From Strigamia acuminata (taxonomy: Eukaryota; Arthropoda; Chilopoda; Geophilomorpha; Linotaeniidae): DNA of 64,000 bases. Positions 1 to 12,644 of this stretch are shown here, piece after piece. The number at the start of each line of letters is the position of its first letter. The first letter of the stretch is position 1. The position numbers were made by a program, and so were the translations under genes. The stretch spans positions 6,758,001-6,822,000 of the forward strand of contig OX442316.1 of the NCBI GenBank assembly GCA_949358305.1. The letters run 5' to 3'. The notes beneath the pieces were generated by a model that saw only the letters and a list, made by a program, of their open reading frames with translations, was not told where the DNA came from and did not search any database.

Positions 1-3000
1 TTTCCATTTCTTCTGTATCCAGACGGTTTTGTCTGTTTTCAGTCACAACGATGAACAGTGTGCACAGGTCTAACCTGTTGAGAATACCTACTATTTCTAT
101 TGCGTCAAACTGGATTTTTCACATAGATATTTGTTTTCTTGTTGCAGCAGTTTGTTAAAAACTTTATTCAATAAACATTCTTCTCTTTCATTTCACACTG
201 CTCTCATGCAATTTATAACATTCCTTGCTGCAAAAACCATTCCAATCAAATCAACTTGTTCCAAGAGTTAATTTAAGAGCAACTTTTCCCAAACAAAAAC
301 TAATTGGGCGAGTTTGTCCTGACTACTTTTTGTCGTTCCACCAGTTCGTATTTGTTTAGCTCGCCAACTTCTCAGTTCATTTACCTCACCTCTTTTTGCT
401 TGTGCAGATATAAACCATTAATAAATACGAGTCTGTCCTCCGCTCATAAATCTTGCGAAAACCTAAGCTTTAAGACAAACTTAGCTGGATCTTTTGTCAC
501 GAAAAAATGGAAAGACACGTACAAGATATTTTCTGGGCACTTAAAACACCTGCAGCTAAATCCTGCTTAAACTTTGAAACCTTTATGATCTTATGGATTC
601 AACTACACCTGCACAAACGGAAACGGCAAATGCAAACTCGTATAATCCTGACCATCACTAAGTCCTGCAGTCAAAAAGTGATTCCAAAAAAATCCCACTG
701 ACCTACCACATAGATAGCATTTCCACGAGATAAAAAATATTCATTTTATCCTAAATTATTGGTTATGTCCTAAGACCTCACACAGACACACTCTACCCTT
801 GGGAGAAACAAAGACATCCAATCACACCATGCATTTAAATTTGATCAATAACTCCATTTCACTAGAGATCTTGCAGAATTTCAATTATAACTTTGACTTG
901 GAAACTTTTCCACACATAAATAAAGTCTTATGCGAATTACACAATAATAATATCTGATTCTGCAAGATTACTATTGACTATAGCGAGGCTTTTTCCAGTT
1001 TAGTGCAATGCTTTATTCCTTTTGTTTTGATTTGACTGAGACAACTTAGAGAAACTGACTGCTTCAGACAATGGACACTCAAAAAAGTTTGTAATTGTAA
1101 ATGTTTTGACTAAAACCAGTTTTGCAGGACTCGTATTTATGTCACATTACAATTCTACTAATTTCAAGTCACTTAAGGGTATTTAAAGTTCAAAGCAACC
1201 ATTATTATCCAGCATTGAGAAATATTGAGACAACTTTACAAGGTTTTTTTTCTTTTTTTACCTGCCAAGTTATTGTTTTGAATAAAGACATTTCCTCATT
1301 ATAAGAGTTTAAATACCAATTTCCTGCCATTACAAGAACAAAAAGATGGCATCTTTCAATCCTTTTGCATTTTAATCTTACTATTTCTACCCAAATGTAT
1401 TTTTTTTTTAACTTGAATTTTATATAAAACAATTTGAGCAGGTTTTACACATGAAACTAATAACATGGTAAAAGTAGACAAAACAGTTTAGCTCCTTTGA
1501 CTAAACCTGAAACCAGAGTCCAGTCTAGAGGCTATTCAAGTTTGCCTTGTTCCATTACAGTCTTGGGAGAGTCCTTGAACATAAAACTCCAAAACAATAG
1601 CACACAAAACAAGTCTTTTGTCTCAAACCAAATCTGATCAAAATTTGTCTCTAAAAAATACAAAAAAAAAATAAATAAAAAATACTGTATAAAATTAACC
1701 TTTTGTCTAAAAAAAAAAAAAAATCAAAACACCAAACATGAACGAAAAAAAAAATCATGTTCACTTGCATGTGCATTTTTTTATACACAAGCTTAAGCAC
1801 CTAACTGTTTATTCCTGAGCCTATTTTTTTACAGTTATCATGTTGCGCAGTTAGCACGTTTCCATGACTGAACACCGTGGCGGCAAATCAACCCGTCCAT
1901 CAATTTCTATCAACCAGTCAAAACACTATCTGACTATGCTTTTCTTTTTTAAATCCACACATCAAACTCACTTTCTTTCCCTATAATCACCAGCAAAGTT
2001 AAAAACAGTTTCCCTTACTACCACAAAAACTTCACCTTTTATTCCTTTTATTTATGAGATAAAATAATAACAACTAGGACTTACAGTGATGTCATGTTAA
2101 CAAAGATCATTATCTCAAGCGTCGTTTATTGTTTGAATTAAGATTAATTGTTTTTTCCAGTATCCACATGAATAAACTTCACATAAAATATTTTTTTTCC
2201 CCAGTTGTTTTATTACTTCTCCCCACAACTCTGAATTTTAGCATTCTCCGAACTAATATCATTATCAACCCTTAAAGTGGACCTTAGATAAGATATGGTC
2301 AAGCGCAGCAGTGTGAAAACTTTCTTCTCAAGACAAAGGCTTCACCACATACGGCTACGTTCCCATAATGTTTTCACATTAAACCCTTGATATCCTGTGA
2401 TTGGCGCAGCCTCAAATAGAATTCAAGTGAGAGCTATTCCACTAACATAATTAATTTTAAGATAAAAAAAACTAAACCGAAGAAGCTTGGTGGTTCTCAT
2501 GGCTGGTGAGAAAGTGAGACAGTTGAAACATCCCCGTGTGAACTGCGTCTTGTTACACTTACATAGGTATTGTGTTATTATTCGTCAAAGGGCATAAACC
2601 TTAGTCAAATAAAGCTCATTCAAATTAAAGATTTAATTCACAAATGTAATCAGACTTAATTTTTTCGCCTTTAGGTACATGTTAATAGGTTAAAATATGT
2701 TTTTTTTAAAACAAAAACTCAAACAATGAACATTATTCCAAAATTGGAAGAAAAAAATGAAGTAAGTGACCTGAAACTACCTAACTAGTTTATCCGGAGC
2801 AAATCCTTCACATACAATGACCGCGCCCTAAAAGAACATTTTTCAAAACCGCCAAAATTTGCACACAATGCATTGCCAAATCACAATTTTCATCAATTCA
2901 CACCAAACCTCTGTTGAAGCAATATTTTTTTATTTTTTTAATTTATTACTGTTTTTTATTTTTTTCCAAAAAAAATTTAAAATTCAAAACAATTGTCACG

Positions 3001-6000
3001 TCCGCGCCATTAAACCCCATTTCTTACCCTCAACATAAAATGTGGCAACGACTTTTTGTTGTTGTTGTTGTCGGGAGTCCTGGTGCGAGTGCATGAGATG
3101 CATTTCTGTTGATGGCGTTTGTGGTTTACTTTTAAATGAGAATTATTATATGGGATATGATCGTAATTGTTTATGCTTATGCAACACATCTGAACATAAA
3201 TCAGCGTGCGCAATTCCCCACACCTGCTTGACAACTGTAAAAACACACATAATTTACTCATACCAATACCATTACAAAATGTATTTCCAGACCCCCTTTC
3301 CTCGTTGGGGGACTCGCACACAAACAGAAACATTAAAAAATGATTTGTAGGCTCAACCTTGACCCTTTCTTTCTACATGCAATTCAATAACACATAGACA
3401 TATTTTTTTAATTAATTATTTTACAATTTGAATTTTCTCCAAAACAAAGTTGTAAACCCAGTTGGGAACTCCCTCTTGTCTCAAGCAGGTACTTGACTTT
3501 TTTCTCTTTCTTTCTCCCCACCATTTTCAGTTGTTGGTCAGTTACCCTTTGGCCAAAACGCCCACTTACAAGGCCCAACATAAACTTGATTGTCTAGTCA
3601 AATAAATGTTTACATCTTATATATTCTTTCCAGTGGTTTAAAGGTTCCTTTACACGAAAATAAAAAAAAACGTAAGATTAATTCCAGTGTTCTAACATTA
3701 TTCGACCCAATACATTTTATCCTGCTTCCTCTTAATGTATAAAAAACGGCATTTTAAGAGCTCATTAAGCCCCCAAGCCAACTGCCAGGGACATCAAATC
3801 ACCCACACGAGACGGTCACTCAAGTATTCCCATTCCCACAGCACAGTGTAGTCAATGTCATCGAGTCTCAAGGCTCCCTCCGCGCAGCTGCTTGCGTTCA
3901 CGACGTTTACCACAGGACAAATAACCGTTATCAAATCATTAAAATTAAAAATTAAAGAAATAACTCATTAAATAATCAATAAATATATAAATAATTTTTT
4001 CTTCCAAGTACCGTACAGCGTTGAAAAACCTGAAACGGAACACACAAACGTAACCCTAACCTTTTAAACTTTACCCTTAACGTGCCGTCCGAAACCTAAT
4101 TCACCGTCGTAATAACATGTGTGCCCAGTTGTACGTCGTGACTTAGTAATTTAAAGAAATAAAAAATCCAAAAATAATTATATATTTATTTATTTTAATT
4201 TTTATTTTAATTTTAATTTTTAAATATATTTTGAAGAAAAAAAAATATATAAAAATTAAAATTTTTCTTTGTTCCCGCAAATTTTCCACACTTCACGGTA
4301 GCCAGGTGCTGGATGTGTTGCGAGCCACTGATGCATTCAGATCGAGTTTAGAAGAAACTGACGACCGCGAGGCTCCTCTCCTTTCAATTTCCAAGGAGCA
4401 GATGGTGTGCAGAGGGGACTTTTAAAACTACAAGAGGGAAGAAGGAAGGGGCTCCAAGAAAATGAGTTTTACCTGTCCCACCTGCCACCTGCTGCCTGCT
4501 GCCCGAGCCAAGTACAACAGAAAGACCAAAAATACATAAATATATATATTTAAAGCTCAACAAACATTTAAAACGTGTTTTCTTCGCGTTTCGTGTTGGT
4601 GTTTCGGCGAAATGCTCCGTTTTGACTCATCTAAACTATCTGGCCTCGAGTGAAACAATGAACTAGTCACAATGGTTTGACCTCTCGGGTCTTGAACACT
4701 ATTTCGCCCTTTGAACTCTCGCTGTGTCAAGGGTAAAACAAACGCAGCTATTTGTAAGCAGGTTCTCGTAATAAATACGGCGCTAGGGTTTGCAAAGGTC
4801 GTGTATTTTAATTTTTAAATGTGAATAAATCTAGAAAAACATTTCCTTTACGAAATGTTGTTAAAGGATGTGCAAATTAATGAACGCTTCTCTCGTGAAC
4901 TCTCATCCGGATGAATTTATAGCAAAAAAACGTTACACGAAACTGCAAAACTCCGACTCGGGTTCTCGGCATATCAGAACATTAAGCAGCGAGCAATCGG
5001 AGAACATGTAATTGCACTTTTGCTCCCAGCACCAAACCACACCCTTTACTCCTGGAAAGTATGGCGGGTATACCCAGCCTCGGGTTTCAACAAATTACAC
5101 TTTTTCTTCAACTTAAAGATGTCTCGGCATTTCCCGACATTCTTGAAATTCGGATTTCGCGTGGGATACTCGAGGGATATTTAATTAATTAGCATAAGAC
5201 GCGGATACTCGCGGTTTTGGTGCAATTATTGCATCGGTTTATCATTTTGTTTTACAAATTGTACGAAGCAGGTTTGAAAAATTTATTACGCCACGGTTGG
5301 ATCCGTTGGCTACTCAGTTTTCTTCCATCTAGATAAATAAAATTTAAAAAAACATTTTCGCATTTTAAATTCTAATCACATTCGTGTAACCGGTTTTTCT
5401 ATCATCAACATATCTACCTTGATCTGTATGCAAATATTAGGTCTAAGTGAAATGCAATTTTCAATGATAATTTTTTTTTCTTCTCCTTAAACTTCAAAAT
5501 TTTGAAGAATAAATTTCACGGCCAAAAAATGATAATTACATCCCAAAAATTAACAGTCTGGGTGGTAATGCAAATCAACCCCCAGTTTCGCATTATCTAG
5601 GCCATCCAGGGACCCTTGAAAGATATCTTTTTTGGAATTTTGCCCTCCGAATTACTTAATAAAACTTTTTTTTCCTCCTCAACATTCCTTTTCTCATTAT
5701 TAAATTTTTTATTAATTCAATTTAAAATTCTAACTTTTAACAGCCGCTAATGAGAACCGAGGCAGCTGCACATAATTTCTATAGGGGATAAAATACACCC
5801 CAGATGTGCGTCATAGATCCTAAATGGGGGTGAGCAAAGTGGACTCCGATTTCAAGTAAAAACCACTTGCTACAACCACTGGTTTTGACAAAATATGCCT
5901 TTCAAAAATCTCTAACTTAACTCCCACGGTTTCTGCTCAACATATGTATATATATATAATAAATATATCCGAGTTTGAACTTGAGGGTATCAAATTTTTG

Positions 6001-6547
6001 ATTTACTGGTTCAACTTACGTGACAAGGTGGTTGGTTTTGACATCAATTTTAATTTTAATTGACAGTGAATGTACACAAAGGATATAAAGTGAAGTGCGC
6101 ATCCTCTACTTAATCACGAGACAAGATCTCTTTTGTTTTCGGTCGTGGACGAAGAAAATGAGTATAATTTTACATACAATCACTCATCCTGTCTTTCCGT
6201 TTCTCACAATTTCCTTTCCTTCAGTACACTAGCCTCATTCAATATTTCATCTCGTAAAATATTTAAATAAAATGCAAATAAATTTGATTCAAAAAGTTAT
6301 CAATATGAATCAGAGTATACTATTAAACTTGCTCGTAAAATGGGACATATGAGGTCAGTTTTTTTGTGCTTAAATCGGGACAAAAACTGAAAATTATTAC
6401 ATTCATGTTTGGTAATACCAGATCTTTAAATTTTGGATTTCGCCCACTGAAATTAGGTCGTGTCGTGTAGTCATGTTGAGGTATTTTGTCAGGATGTGAT
6501 GAGTAATGACACAATTTAGTGTGAAGAAATGGTTGTAAGGTGTGTTT
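1..6547. other. AT-rich non-coding stretch, probably first intron or flank
   Basis: No open frame here has convincing coding character. The sequence is rich in A/T homopolymers, with a somewhat more CG-rich patch at about 3.8-4.7 kb that could hold a non-coding exon or an alternative promoter. Because the signal-peptide exon at 12645-12702 is on the minus strand and has a splice donor, this stretch is most simply part of its long first intron. The rest of that gene would lie beyond the left edge. I see no recognisable exon. Confidence 0.5.
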
Positions 6548-6743
6548 TGTTGGTTTAGAATAAATACTCAATCATTGGAAATATCAACAAGATGAATATG
6601 TCGGCATTTTATTCCAACTCGAACAACACTCTCATTACCATAACTACATTGGTTGCACTCCATTCTTGTGCAATCTCGTACGTCAACAATACATCAATTA
6701 ATACACTTAGACTATAACACTTTGTGATAAAAACATATCTACA
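6548..6743 (-). repeat. 3' LTR of the copia element
   Basis: This is the 196-bp terminal repeat at the downstream end of the element, which reads on the minus strand. It matches 11179-11374 base for base as far as I can compare by eye. It has TG/CA ends and is flanked outside by tgttt. Confidence 0.95.
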
Positions 6744-6759
6744 AATCCCCTTCTTTTTA
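6744..6759 (-). other. Polypurine tract of the copia element
   Basis: On the minus strand a purine-only run (AAAAAGAAGGGG with nearby bases) directly precedes the 3' LTR. This is the place where plus-strand DNA synthesis is primed in LTR elements. The call rests on position and base composition. Confidence 0.7.
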
Positions 6760-6833
6760 CACAAAGTAAACAGCATTTAACAGACAACAAAAATAACCCA
6801 AAAAATCGAACTTAATTAAATTCTTTCTTCTCT

Positions 6834-9800
6834 TCAATATAAACCCATTCCCTGCACACATTTGAGTAAAATCGGTCCGCTGAGCGGTTTGGTCAGCGCG
6901 TCCGCTATCATCTCCGTCCCGGGGATGTGCTCAACCCGTATATGGTCCGTCTCCACTCTCGCCTTAATGAAGTGGTATTTGCGATTCAAATACTTGCTTC
7001 TCACGCGTTGGATTCCGTCTTGTAACATCTGTACCGCCGCTTGGTTGTCGTTGTAGAGTTTGACATCTTTGTTAAATGTTGCGCCCAAGTCCTTCAAAAC
7101 GGATTTCGTCCACGTTAAATCTCGTATCGCATCCGAAATGCCATCGAGTTCGCTCTCGCATGATGATTCGGCCACGTCGCCCTGTTTTCGACACTTCCAA
7201 TTGATTAGCGAATCTCCATCTTTGACCACGTATCCCGTAAATGTCCGTGCGTCTGCCGTCGAATCCCAGCTAGAATCGGCGTGCGCGTATAGGCATGATT
7301 TTTCTTTCCCGTAATGCAACTTGTAGTTCTGCGTCCCACGGATGTAACGCAGTAAACGTTTGGCCGCAGCAAGGTGGATTTCCCTCGGATCCTTATTAAA
7401 TCTCGAGAGAGAACTGACTGGATAACTCAGATCAGGTCGTGTGCTTGTTGCCAAATACATCACGCTGCCTATTATTTCTTGATACAAAGTCGCATCCACC
7501 GGCGGGCTATCTGCAAACTCTTCCAGTTTCAGTCCCAGTTCGCACGGTGTGGCGTTTGCATTACATTTGTCCAAACCAAAACGTCGTAGCACCTTTTCGG
7601 CGTATTTGCGTTGAAAAAGTCTGATTTCGTTTTTGTCTCGTTCGATTTCTAATCCCAGAATGTACTTTAATTCGCCCATGTGAACTAATTCGACAAATTT
7701 CCCCAATTGTGCCATTTTCTCGTCTCGAAATTTAGCGCTAGAGCTGGCTGTGACGAGATCGTCGACATAAACTCCCATCATTATCACGCCTCGCTCACTT
7801 CTGCATATATACAGGCAAGGATCGTCTGGTGAGCGCTCAAATCCGCACTTTGTCAGTACCTCGTGCAACTTCTCATTCCAGCAGCGCCCGGATTGCTTTA
7901 ATCCATATAAACTCTTCTCTAGTCTGCATACGCAATCGCCCTCTCCAGTCTCGAAACCCTTTGGTTGCTCCATATATATCTTCTCCTTCAGTTTCCCGTG
8001 TAAGTACGCTGTCTTAACATCGTACTGGTCCAGAAGTAAGTCCTCTTTGGCTGCTACATTCAACAGTGTTCTCAATGACTCTATTCTGACCACTGGTGAG
8101 AATGTCTGATCGTAGTCCATTCCCGGTCTCTGTCCGCATCCGACCGCTACGAGTCGGGCTTTGTATCGAATTATCGAGCCGTCGGCATTTGTCTTTATGC
8201 GAAAAACCCATTTTGATTTAACTGGCTTTGCATCGCTAGGTCGCGGCTCTATTTTCCAAACTTGATGTTGGTGCATCGAATCTATTTCTTCCTGCATGGC
8301 CTTTCGCCATTCGTTTGCATCATCCGACGCCATAGCCTCTTCATAGGTGTTCGGTGTAAACATTATTTCCGCCATCAATGCCTGCTCTAGGATTTTTCTT
8401 GAGTGTCGTGCTCCTCGGTGTCGCGCTCCTCGTTGTCGCGTTCCCCGTTGTCGCAGTGCTTGCTCTCTAATCCTTGTTGAGCGTCGCACTCCTCGCTGTT
8501 GCAAATTCGCTTCGGTTTCGTCTATACGAGCTTGCTTGTTTGCTGCTAGCACTTCCTTGGTGGCGCCCGGCCTCCGTCCTCCCCTCCGAGCGGGCAACTG
8601 TTCCGGTACTGGAGCCACAATGGGTGGGTCCGGTTCGTCTATGTCTACATCCGGAGCAAGTTGTTCGATCGGTTGAGGCGGTGCTTCACCAAGGTCGTAA
8701 ACAACGTCTAAATCCATCGGTTCTTCGGATTCATCCGTCCGGTCAAGGTGAGTATTTCCCAATCGTGACTCTTCAAAAACTACATCACACGATTCTGTGA
8801 TTTTCCCTGTGTCTCGCATAAATATCCTGTAGGCTTTCCTTTTAGTCGAATAACCCACTAGTATGCCTTCTCTGGTTTTGTCTTTCAACTTGTTTTGTCG
8901 AAATTTTGGTTCTAGTACGTGAGCCACGCATCCAAAGCGTCTCAAGTAGCTAACGTTGGGTATTCTCCCCTTCCAACGTTCGTAAGGCGTCTTGCCGTGT
9001 GTACTCGTCTTGCACCTGTTGCGTAAATGAGCAGCTGTCAGAATAGCTTCGCCCCAAAACTTCTGTGGCAACTTTGAGTCCACTAATAAAGTTCGCATCG
9101 CTTCTGTCACGGTCCTATTCATGCGTTCTGCGATCGCGTTGCTCTCGGGTGAGTATGAGGTGGTCAGTTCGTGTAAAATCCCCTTCTGAGTGAAGTATTG
9201 TCCCAAACTGTCATTCAAAAATTCCCCGCCATTGTCCGACCGTATTCGCTTCACCAATCGCCCCATCTGCAATTCAATATGCGCCGCGAAGTCTTTGATT
9301 GCGGTCCCAGCTTCACTTTTAGTGCTCAATACTCTCAAAAATACCATTCGGCTACAATCATCAACCATAGTTAGCACATAACGCGCTCCCCCTAATGTGG
9401 GTACGGGCATTGGCCCCATCAAATCAACATGAATTAATTCCATTATCTCTTGGGATTGTTGATATGAAACAGCACGTCGTGGAACCCTTGTCATCTTTCC
9501 TTTCACGCATTCCATACAAGTCTCATCTGGCAATTTTTCATCCCAATTCAATCCTATTACAAGATTCTGACTTTTCATGTCTTCCATATTTTTGAAGTTT
9601 GGATGTCCCAATCTTTGGTGCCATAAAGTCCGTGTCAAACATTGTGTCGTACACGCTACCTCGTTAACAGGTTGTATGTGGTTGGCTTCATTGTATATCG
9701 CCCCAATCATAAATTTATCGTCAACACGCTGTGCCCTCATCACGTGATTTCCATCTTCATCTTGCACGTTGGCGCACTGTCGTGTAAACGTCACCGTCAA

Positions 9801-11018
9801 CCCAGCATCGACCATCTTCGGAACAGATAGTAAATTCGTCTGCAGGTTCGGAATATAGAGCACGTTGCTCAGACGTAACGTGTTCCTCGAAACGTCTTCT
9901 GTGACACGCATCTGCCCCCGTCCTGGTGACTTCGCTTCTGCGTCACTTGCCAGTCCGACTTTTTGCGGATATGACTCGAAAAACTCAAAATCATCTTTGT
10001 GTGATACCATGTGACTTGTTGCCCCTGAATCCAGAAGCCAGTCTTCAAGTTCATCCGGCGTTTCCTCATCGCTTTCCCGCTCAACAGCTTCATTAATCGC
10101 CAAAACTCTCGCTCCACACGAATATTCCCGTGGCTTGGGTGTTGGTCGCACCTCGCCTCGTGCTGACTGTTCATTTGTCCTATTTCCGCCACGTCCTCTG
10201 TTCGGCGTCCTTGTGTTTGTTGCGGTTCCACGTGGATTTGCATTTCCGCGCGTTGGATCACCCGTTTTACTTTTGGACCAACAGTCCTTGGCGTAATGTC
10301 CAATCTTGTGGCAATTGTAACATTCAATGTTACATTTCCCCCTTTGTCGAGTTCTGTACGCATTTTCGCTTCCATTTCCGTCGTGACTTTTCTTCTTTGC
10401 CCGCTGTCTTTCCTCTTCAAATCTCAAAGCAGTTCGAGCTTCACTCAAAGTCAAATTGTTGTTTTGTCCCTCAAAAATTCGCACATTGTGCTCAAATTCA
10501 ACTCGCAGCCCTCGTGCTACGTAACTTAGCATCTCCTGATTGCTATATATTTTCCCAAGTTCCGATGCTTTGGTCTTTATTGCCTCTGCACGATTTATGT
10601 ACGTATCAATCGTTTCTTTCTCGTTCATCTTGAGTTGCGCTAATTCTATGCCGCATTTGACCACTTCAAAATCGTTCTTTGGTCCCATGTGAGTCTCAAT
10701 CGTTTCCCACAACTTTTTGGCGTTCGTTTCCATGCTGTAGCGCACTCCTTGTTCCGCTGAAAGTGACAGCATCAAGATCCCCATGGCCTCGTCATTCTTC
10801 TGTTCCCAATTCTCCCAAATTGCCCTCATCTGGCCGTAATTTGCCTGTCCAAGCCGTCCTTTCTCCGGTTCGTCGTTCACGATCACCATCTTCCATAGGC
10901 CTTTCATCTTTAATACTGCTCGCAATCTCATCTTCCAGAGAAAATAATTCCTATCGGTCAACCTCTCGACCGTCGTTGATGAGGAGGAAACGTTCACAAA
11001 TGAATCCGCCATCTCCAT
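6834..11018 (-). CDS. Copia-type Gag-Pol polyprotein
   Basis: A single uninterrupted frame of 1394 residues. Gag comes first, with a CCHC zinc knuckle (CYNCHKIGHYAKDC) near residue 231. An aspartic protease active site, LLDSGATSH, lies near 328. The integrase zinc region (HQRLGHPNF, then CMEC) starts near 470 and is followed by the catalytic core. Reverse transcriptase carries YVDDL near 1083, and RNase H forms the C-terminus. A short basic repeat (units like RQRGTRQRGARHRG) lies between integrase and reverse transcriptase. The start is the first ATG downstream of the primer-binding site. There is no frameshift or stop, so the polyprotein looks competent. Copia elements normally make Gag and Pol from one frame, as here. 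Confidence 0.96.
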   Translation of the reverse strand: MEMADSFVNVSSSSTTVERLTDRNYFLWKMRLRAVLKMKGLWKMVIVNDEPEKGRLGQANYGQMRAIWENWEQKNDEAMGILMLSLSAEQGVRYSMETNAKKLWETIETHMGPKNDFEVVKCGIELAQLKMNEKETIDTYINRAEAIKTKASELGKIYSNQEMLSYVARGLRVEFEHNVRIFEGQNNNLTLSEARTALRFEEERQRAKKKSHDGNGSENAYRTRQRGKCNIECYNCHKIGHYAKDCWSKSKTGDPTRGNANPRGTATNTRTPNRGRGGNRTNEQSARGEVRPTPKPREYSCGARVLAINEAVERESDEETPDELEDWLLDSGATSHMVSHKDDFEFFESYPQKVGLASDAEAKSPGRGQMRVTEDVSRNTLRLSNVLYIPNLQTNLLSVPKMVDAGLTVTFTRQCANVQDEDGNHVMRAQRVDDKFMIGAIYNEANHIQPVNEVACTTQCLTRTLWHQRLGHPNFKNMEDMKSQNLVIGLNWDEKLPDETCMECVKGKMTRVPRRAVSYQQSQEIMELIHVDLMGPMPVPTLGGARYVLTMVDDCSRMVFLRVLSTKSEAGTAIKDFAAHIELQMGRLVKRIRSDNGGEFLNDSLGQYFTQKGILHELTTSYSPESNAIAERMNRTVTEAMRTLLVDSKLPQKFWGEAILTAAHLRNRCKTSTHGKTPYERWKGRIPNVSYLRRFGCVAHVLEPKFRQNKLKDKTREGILVGYSTKRKAYRIFMRDTGKITESCDVVFEESRLGNTHLDRTDESEEPMDLDVVYDLGEAPPQPIEQLAPDVDIDEPDPPIVAPVPEQLPARRGGRRPGATKEVLAANKQARIDETEANLQQRGVRRSTRIREQALRQRGTRQRGARHRGARHSRKILEQALMAEIMFTPNTYEEAMASDDANEWRKAMQEEIDSMHQHQVWKIEPRPSDAKPVKSKWVFRIKTNADGSIIRYKARLVAVGCGQRPGMDYDQTFSPVVRIESLRTLLNVAAKEDLLLDQYDVKTAYLHGKLKEKIYMEQPKGFETGEGDCVCRLEKSLYGLKQSGRCWNEKLHEVLTKCGFERSPDDPCLYICRSERGVIMMGVYVDDLVTASSSAKFRDEKMAQLGKFVELVHMGELKYILGLEIERDKNEIRLFQRKYAEKVLRRFGLDKCNANATPCELGLKLEEFADSPPVDATLYQEIIGSVMYLATSTRPDLSYPVSSLSRFNKDPREIHLAAAKRLLRYIRGTQNYKLHYGKEKSCLYAHADSSWDSTADARTFTGYVVKDGDSLINWKCRKQGDVAESSCESELDGISDAIRDLTWTKSVLKDLGATFNKDVKLYNDNQAAVQMLQDGIQRVRSKYLNRKYHFIKARVETDHIRVEHIPGTEMIADALTKPLSGPILLKCVQGMGLY

Positions 11019-11164
11019 CTCTTGTCGTAACTCGTAGCAGACGACAGAAATGCAAAACAGGAATTAATTTCACGCCAAATATTTTCAAAACTTAGTGACA
11101 CTAATAACTTGCGCTTTCCCAGACTCAGCATTCATTCTTTCATCGCCATAATCGTAAAACCTCT

Positions 11165-11176
11165 CCTCTGCTACCA
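11165..11176 (-). other. Primer-binding site, initiator Met tRNA
   Basis: Two bases inside the 5' LTR, the minus strand reads TGGTAGCAGAGG. This is complementary to the 3' end of animal initiator methionine tRNA. It marks where reverse transcription starts and fixes the element's orientation. Confidence 0.85.
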
Positions 11177-11178
11177 CT

Positions 11179-11374
11179 TGTTGGTTTAGAATAAATACTC
11201 AATCATTGGAAATATCAACAAGATGAATATGTCGGCATTTTATTCCAACTCGAACAACACTCTCATTACCATAACTACATTGGTTGCACTCCATTCTTGT
11301 GCAATCTCGTACGTCAACAATACATCAATTAATACACTTAGACTATAACACTTTGTGATAAAAACATATCTACA
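11179..11374 (-). repeat. 5' LTR of the copia element
   Basis: This is the 196-bp upstream terminal repeat, matching 6548-6743. As the 5' LTR it should contain the promoter, and transcription would run leftward into Gag-Pol. Confidence 0.95.
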
Positions 11375-11379
11375 TGTTT

Positions 11380-12644
11380 TTCGTGGTAGAAATTCAAAAG
11401 TTTCATCACTTTTCAGCTACGACTAGATAAAATGAACTTCTGAAGTTCAAAAAGTGTAGGAAAATTTTAAAAAGAAAAAAACAAACAAACAAAGACTTTA
11501 TTTAAATCTTTTTTTATCTTTCTGTATTTCCTCCACTATAAAAAAAAAATTCAAATTTCTAGTTTTTGTTTTTATTTATTTTTTGTCCCTCAGTCAAAAC
11601 AAGTAGCAAAACTCTTTTGAGTGTTTTGTTTTGGATTTTTTATTTATTTACTAGATAATAATCATAAGAAAAAACAGGAAATTAATACTAGTGAACCAAA
11701 ACCATAACATTAATGAGATTAAATAGTTTAAATGTCTAAAAAAAAAAATATGTCACACAAAGTAATTCTTCTATGTGCACTGAATTAAGTATCCACTTAC
11801 AAGGACTTGAATATATAAAAGACTCGTCCTATGGACAGATAAAACAAGACTTAGTTCAAGGATATACCTTTTTAGGATTTAATTATTGTATAATAATGGA
11901 TGTCAATGAACCTTCAACACATTACAAACAAGCATTACCTATAGCCATAAGAAAAAGGTTAAATGCAAAAGACAACTTCCTCACAAACTTTATAATACTA
12001 TAATTACCAAACCTGTTAAATTTATTTATTAACATTTTTTTTTTAAAATTCAAATTCCCACTGAGCAATTTACTCCACTTTTTCTGCAACAACACATAAA
12101 AATGTATTTACAAAGGTATGTGGCAGTAGCAAGTTCAAAATCGACCAAATTGCCCTTGAGTGAAATAAAATCATCCATAGTAATTATAGGAATGAAATTT
12201 TGTCAACGTATTTCTGGTTCCACGTAATTATTAATTAAACAACGCAAAAAATAAATTTAAAAAAACTTGATGTCTGAATCAAGAAATCTCATTAGTCTGC
12301 AGCGCAACTCCAACACACAAAACAAAACATGCGCCGATAAAAAAATCGAAAAGTTCAAAGTAAGTTTTCAAGTAACAGTAATATCTTTTTGGATTAGTTA
12401 TACTACTTCAAGATTTAAGTGTGTCGCAATTATCTTTTAAACTGTTTCCTTCCCTTCCCTTCCCACGCCAGCCAACCTTGTTGTGTACTCGCGCTTTGTC
12501 ACGAAGCCAAAAATTTGAAAGTGGAACCCACCTGTGGATCACTTTAACTAAAAAACGACCGAATTGAGTTTTTTTTTCTAAATTTAAACTTGGTTCATAC
12601 ACAGTTTTCACGCGTTAAGCCAACTTTATAGTTAAAATTCTTAC
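11380..12644 (-). other. Intron sequence upstream of the copia insertion
   Basis: AT-rich sequence with no convincing exon. It begins (minus strand) with the splice donor GTAAG at 12640-12644 directly after the signal-peptide exon, so it is read as the start of that gene's first intron. The short frames at 11.8-12.6 kb show no family resemblance. Confidence 0.55.

Larger units (their letters stand above)
6548..11374 (-). mobile_element. Full-length Ty1/copia LTR retrotransposon
   Basis: A 4827-bp element lies in minus orientation, bounded by two 196-bp LTRs (6548-6743 and 11179-11374) that look identical by eye. Each starts TG and ends CA. The flanks carry a perfect 5-bp duplication, tgttt, at 6543-6547 and 11375-11379. 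Inside are a primer-binding site matching the 3' end of animal initiator Met tRNA, one uninterrupted Gag-Pol frame and a purine-rich tract next to the 3' LTR. Order protease, integrase, reverse transcriptase, RNase H defines the copia superfamily. Matching LTRs, an intact frame and a clean target duplication indicate a recent insertion. It sits in the apparent first intron of the gene starting at 12702. Confidence 0.97.

Noticed and set aside
304-3350. Several short frames of 60-107 codons on both strands
   Set aside because: Low-complexity AT-driven translations, overlapping on opposite strands, without motifs or good start contexts.
3785-3925. Minus-strand open stretch of about 42 codons ending WEWEYLSDRLVWVI with fairly high CG content
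   Set aside because: No upstream AG acceptor in phase and no recognisable family; most likely chance.
10130-11095. Plus-strand frames up to 167 codons
   Set aside because: They are antisense shadows of the copia Gag-Pol frame.
11773-12003. 76-codon plus-strand frame inside the long intron
   Set aside because: AT-rich, no homology, no splice support.
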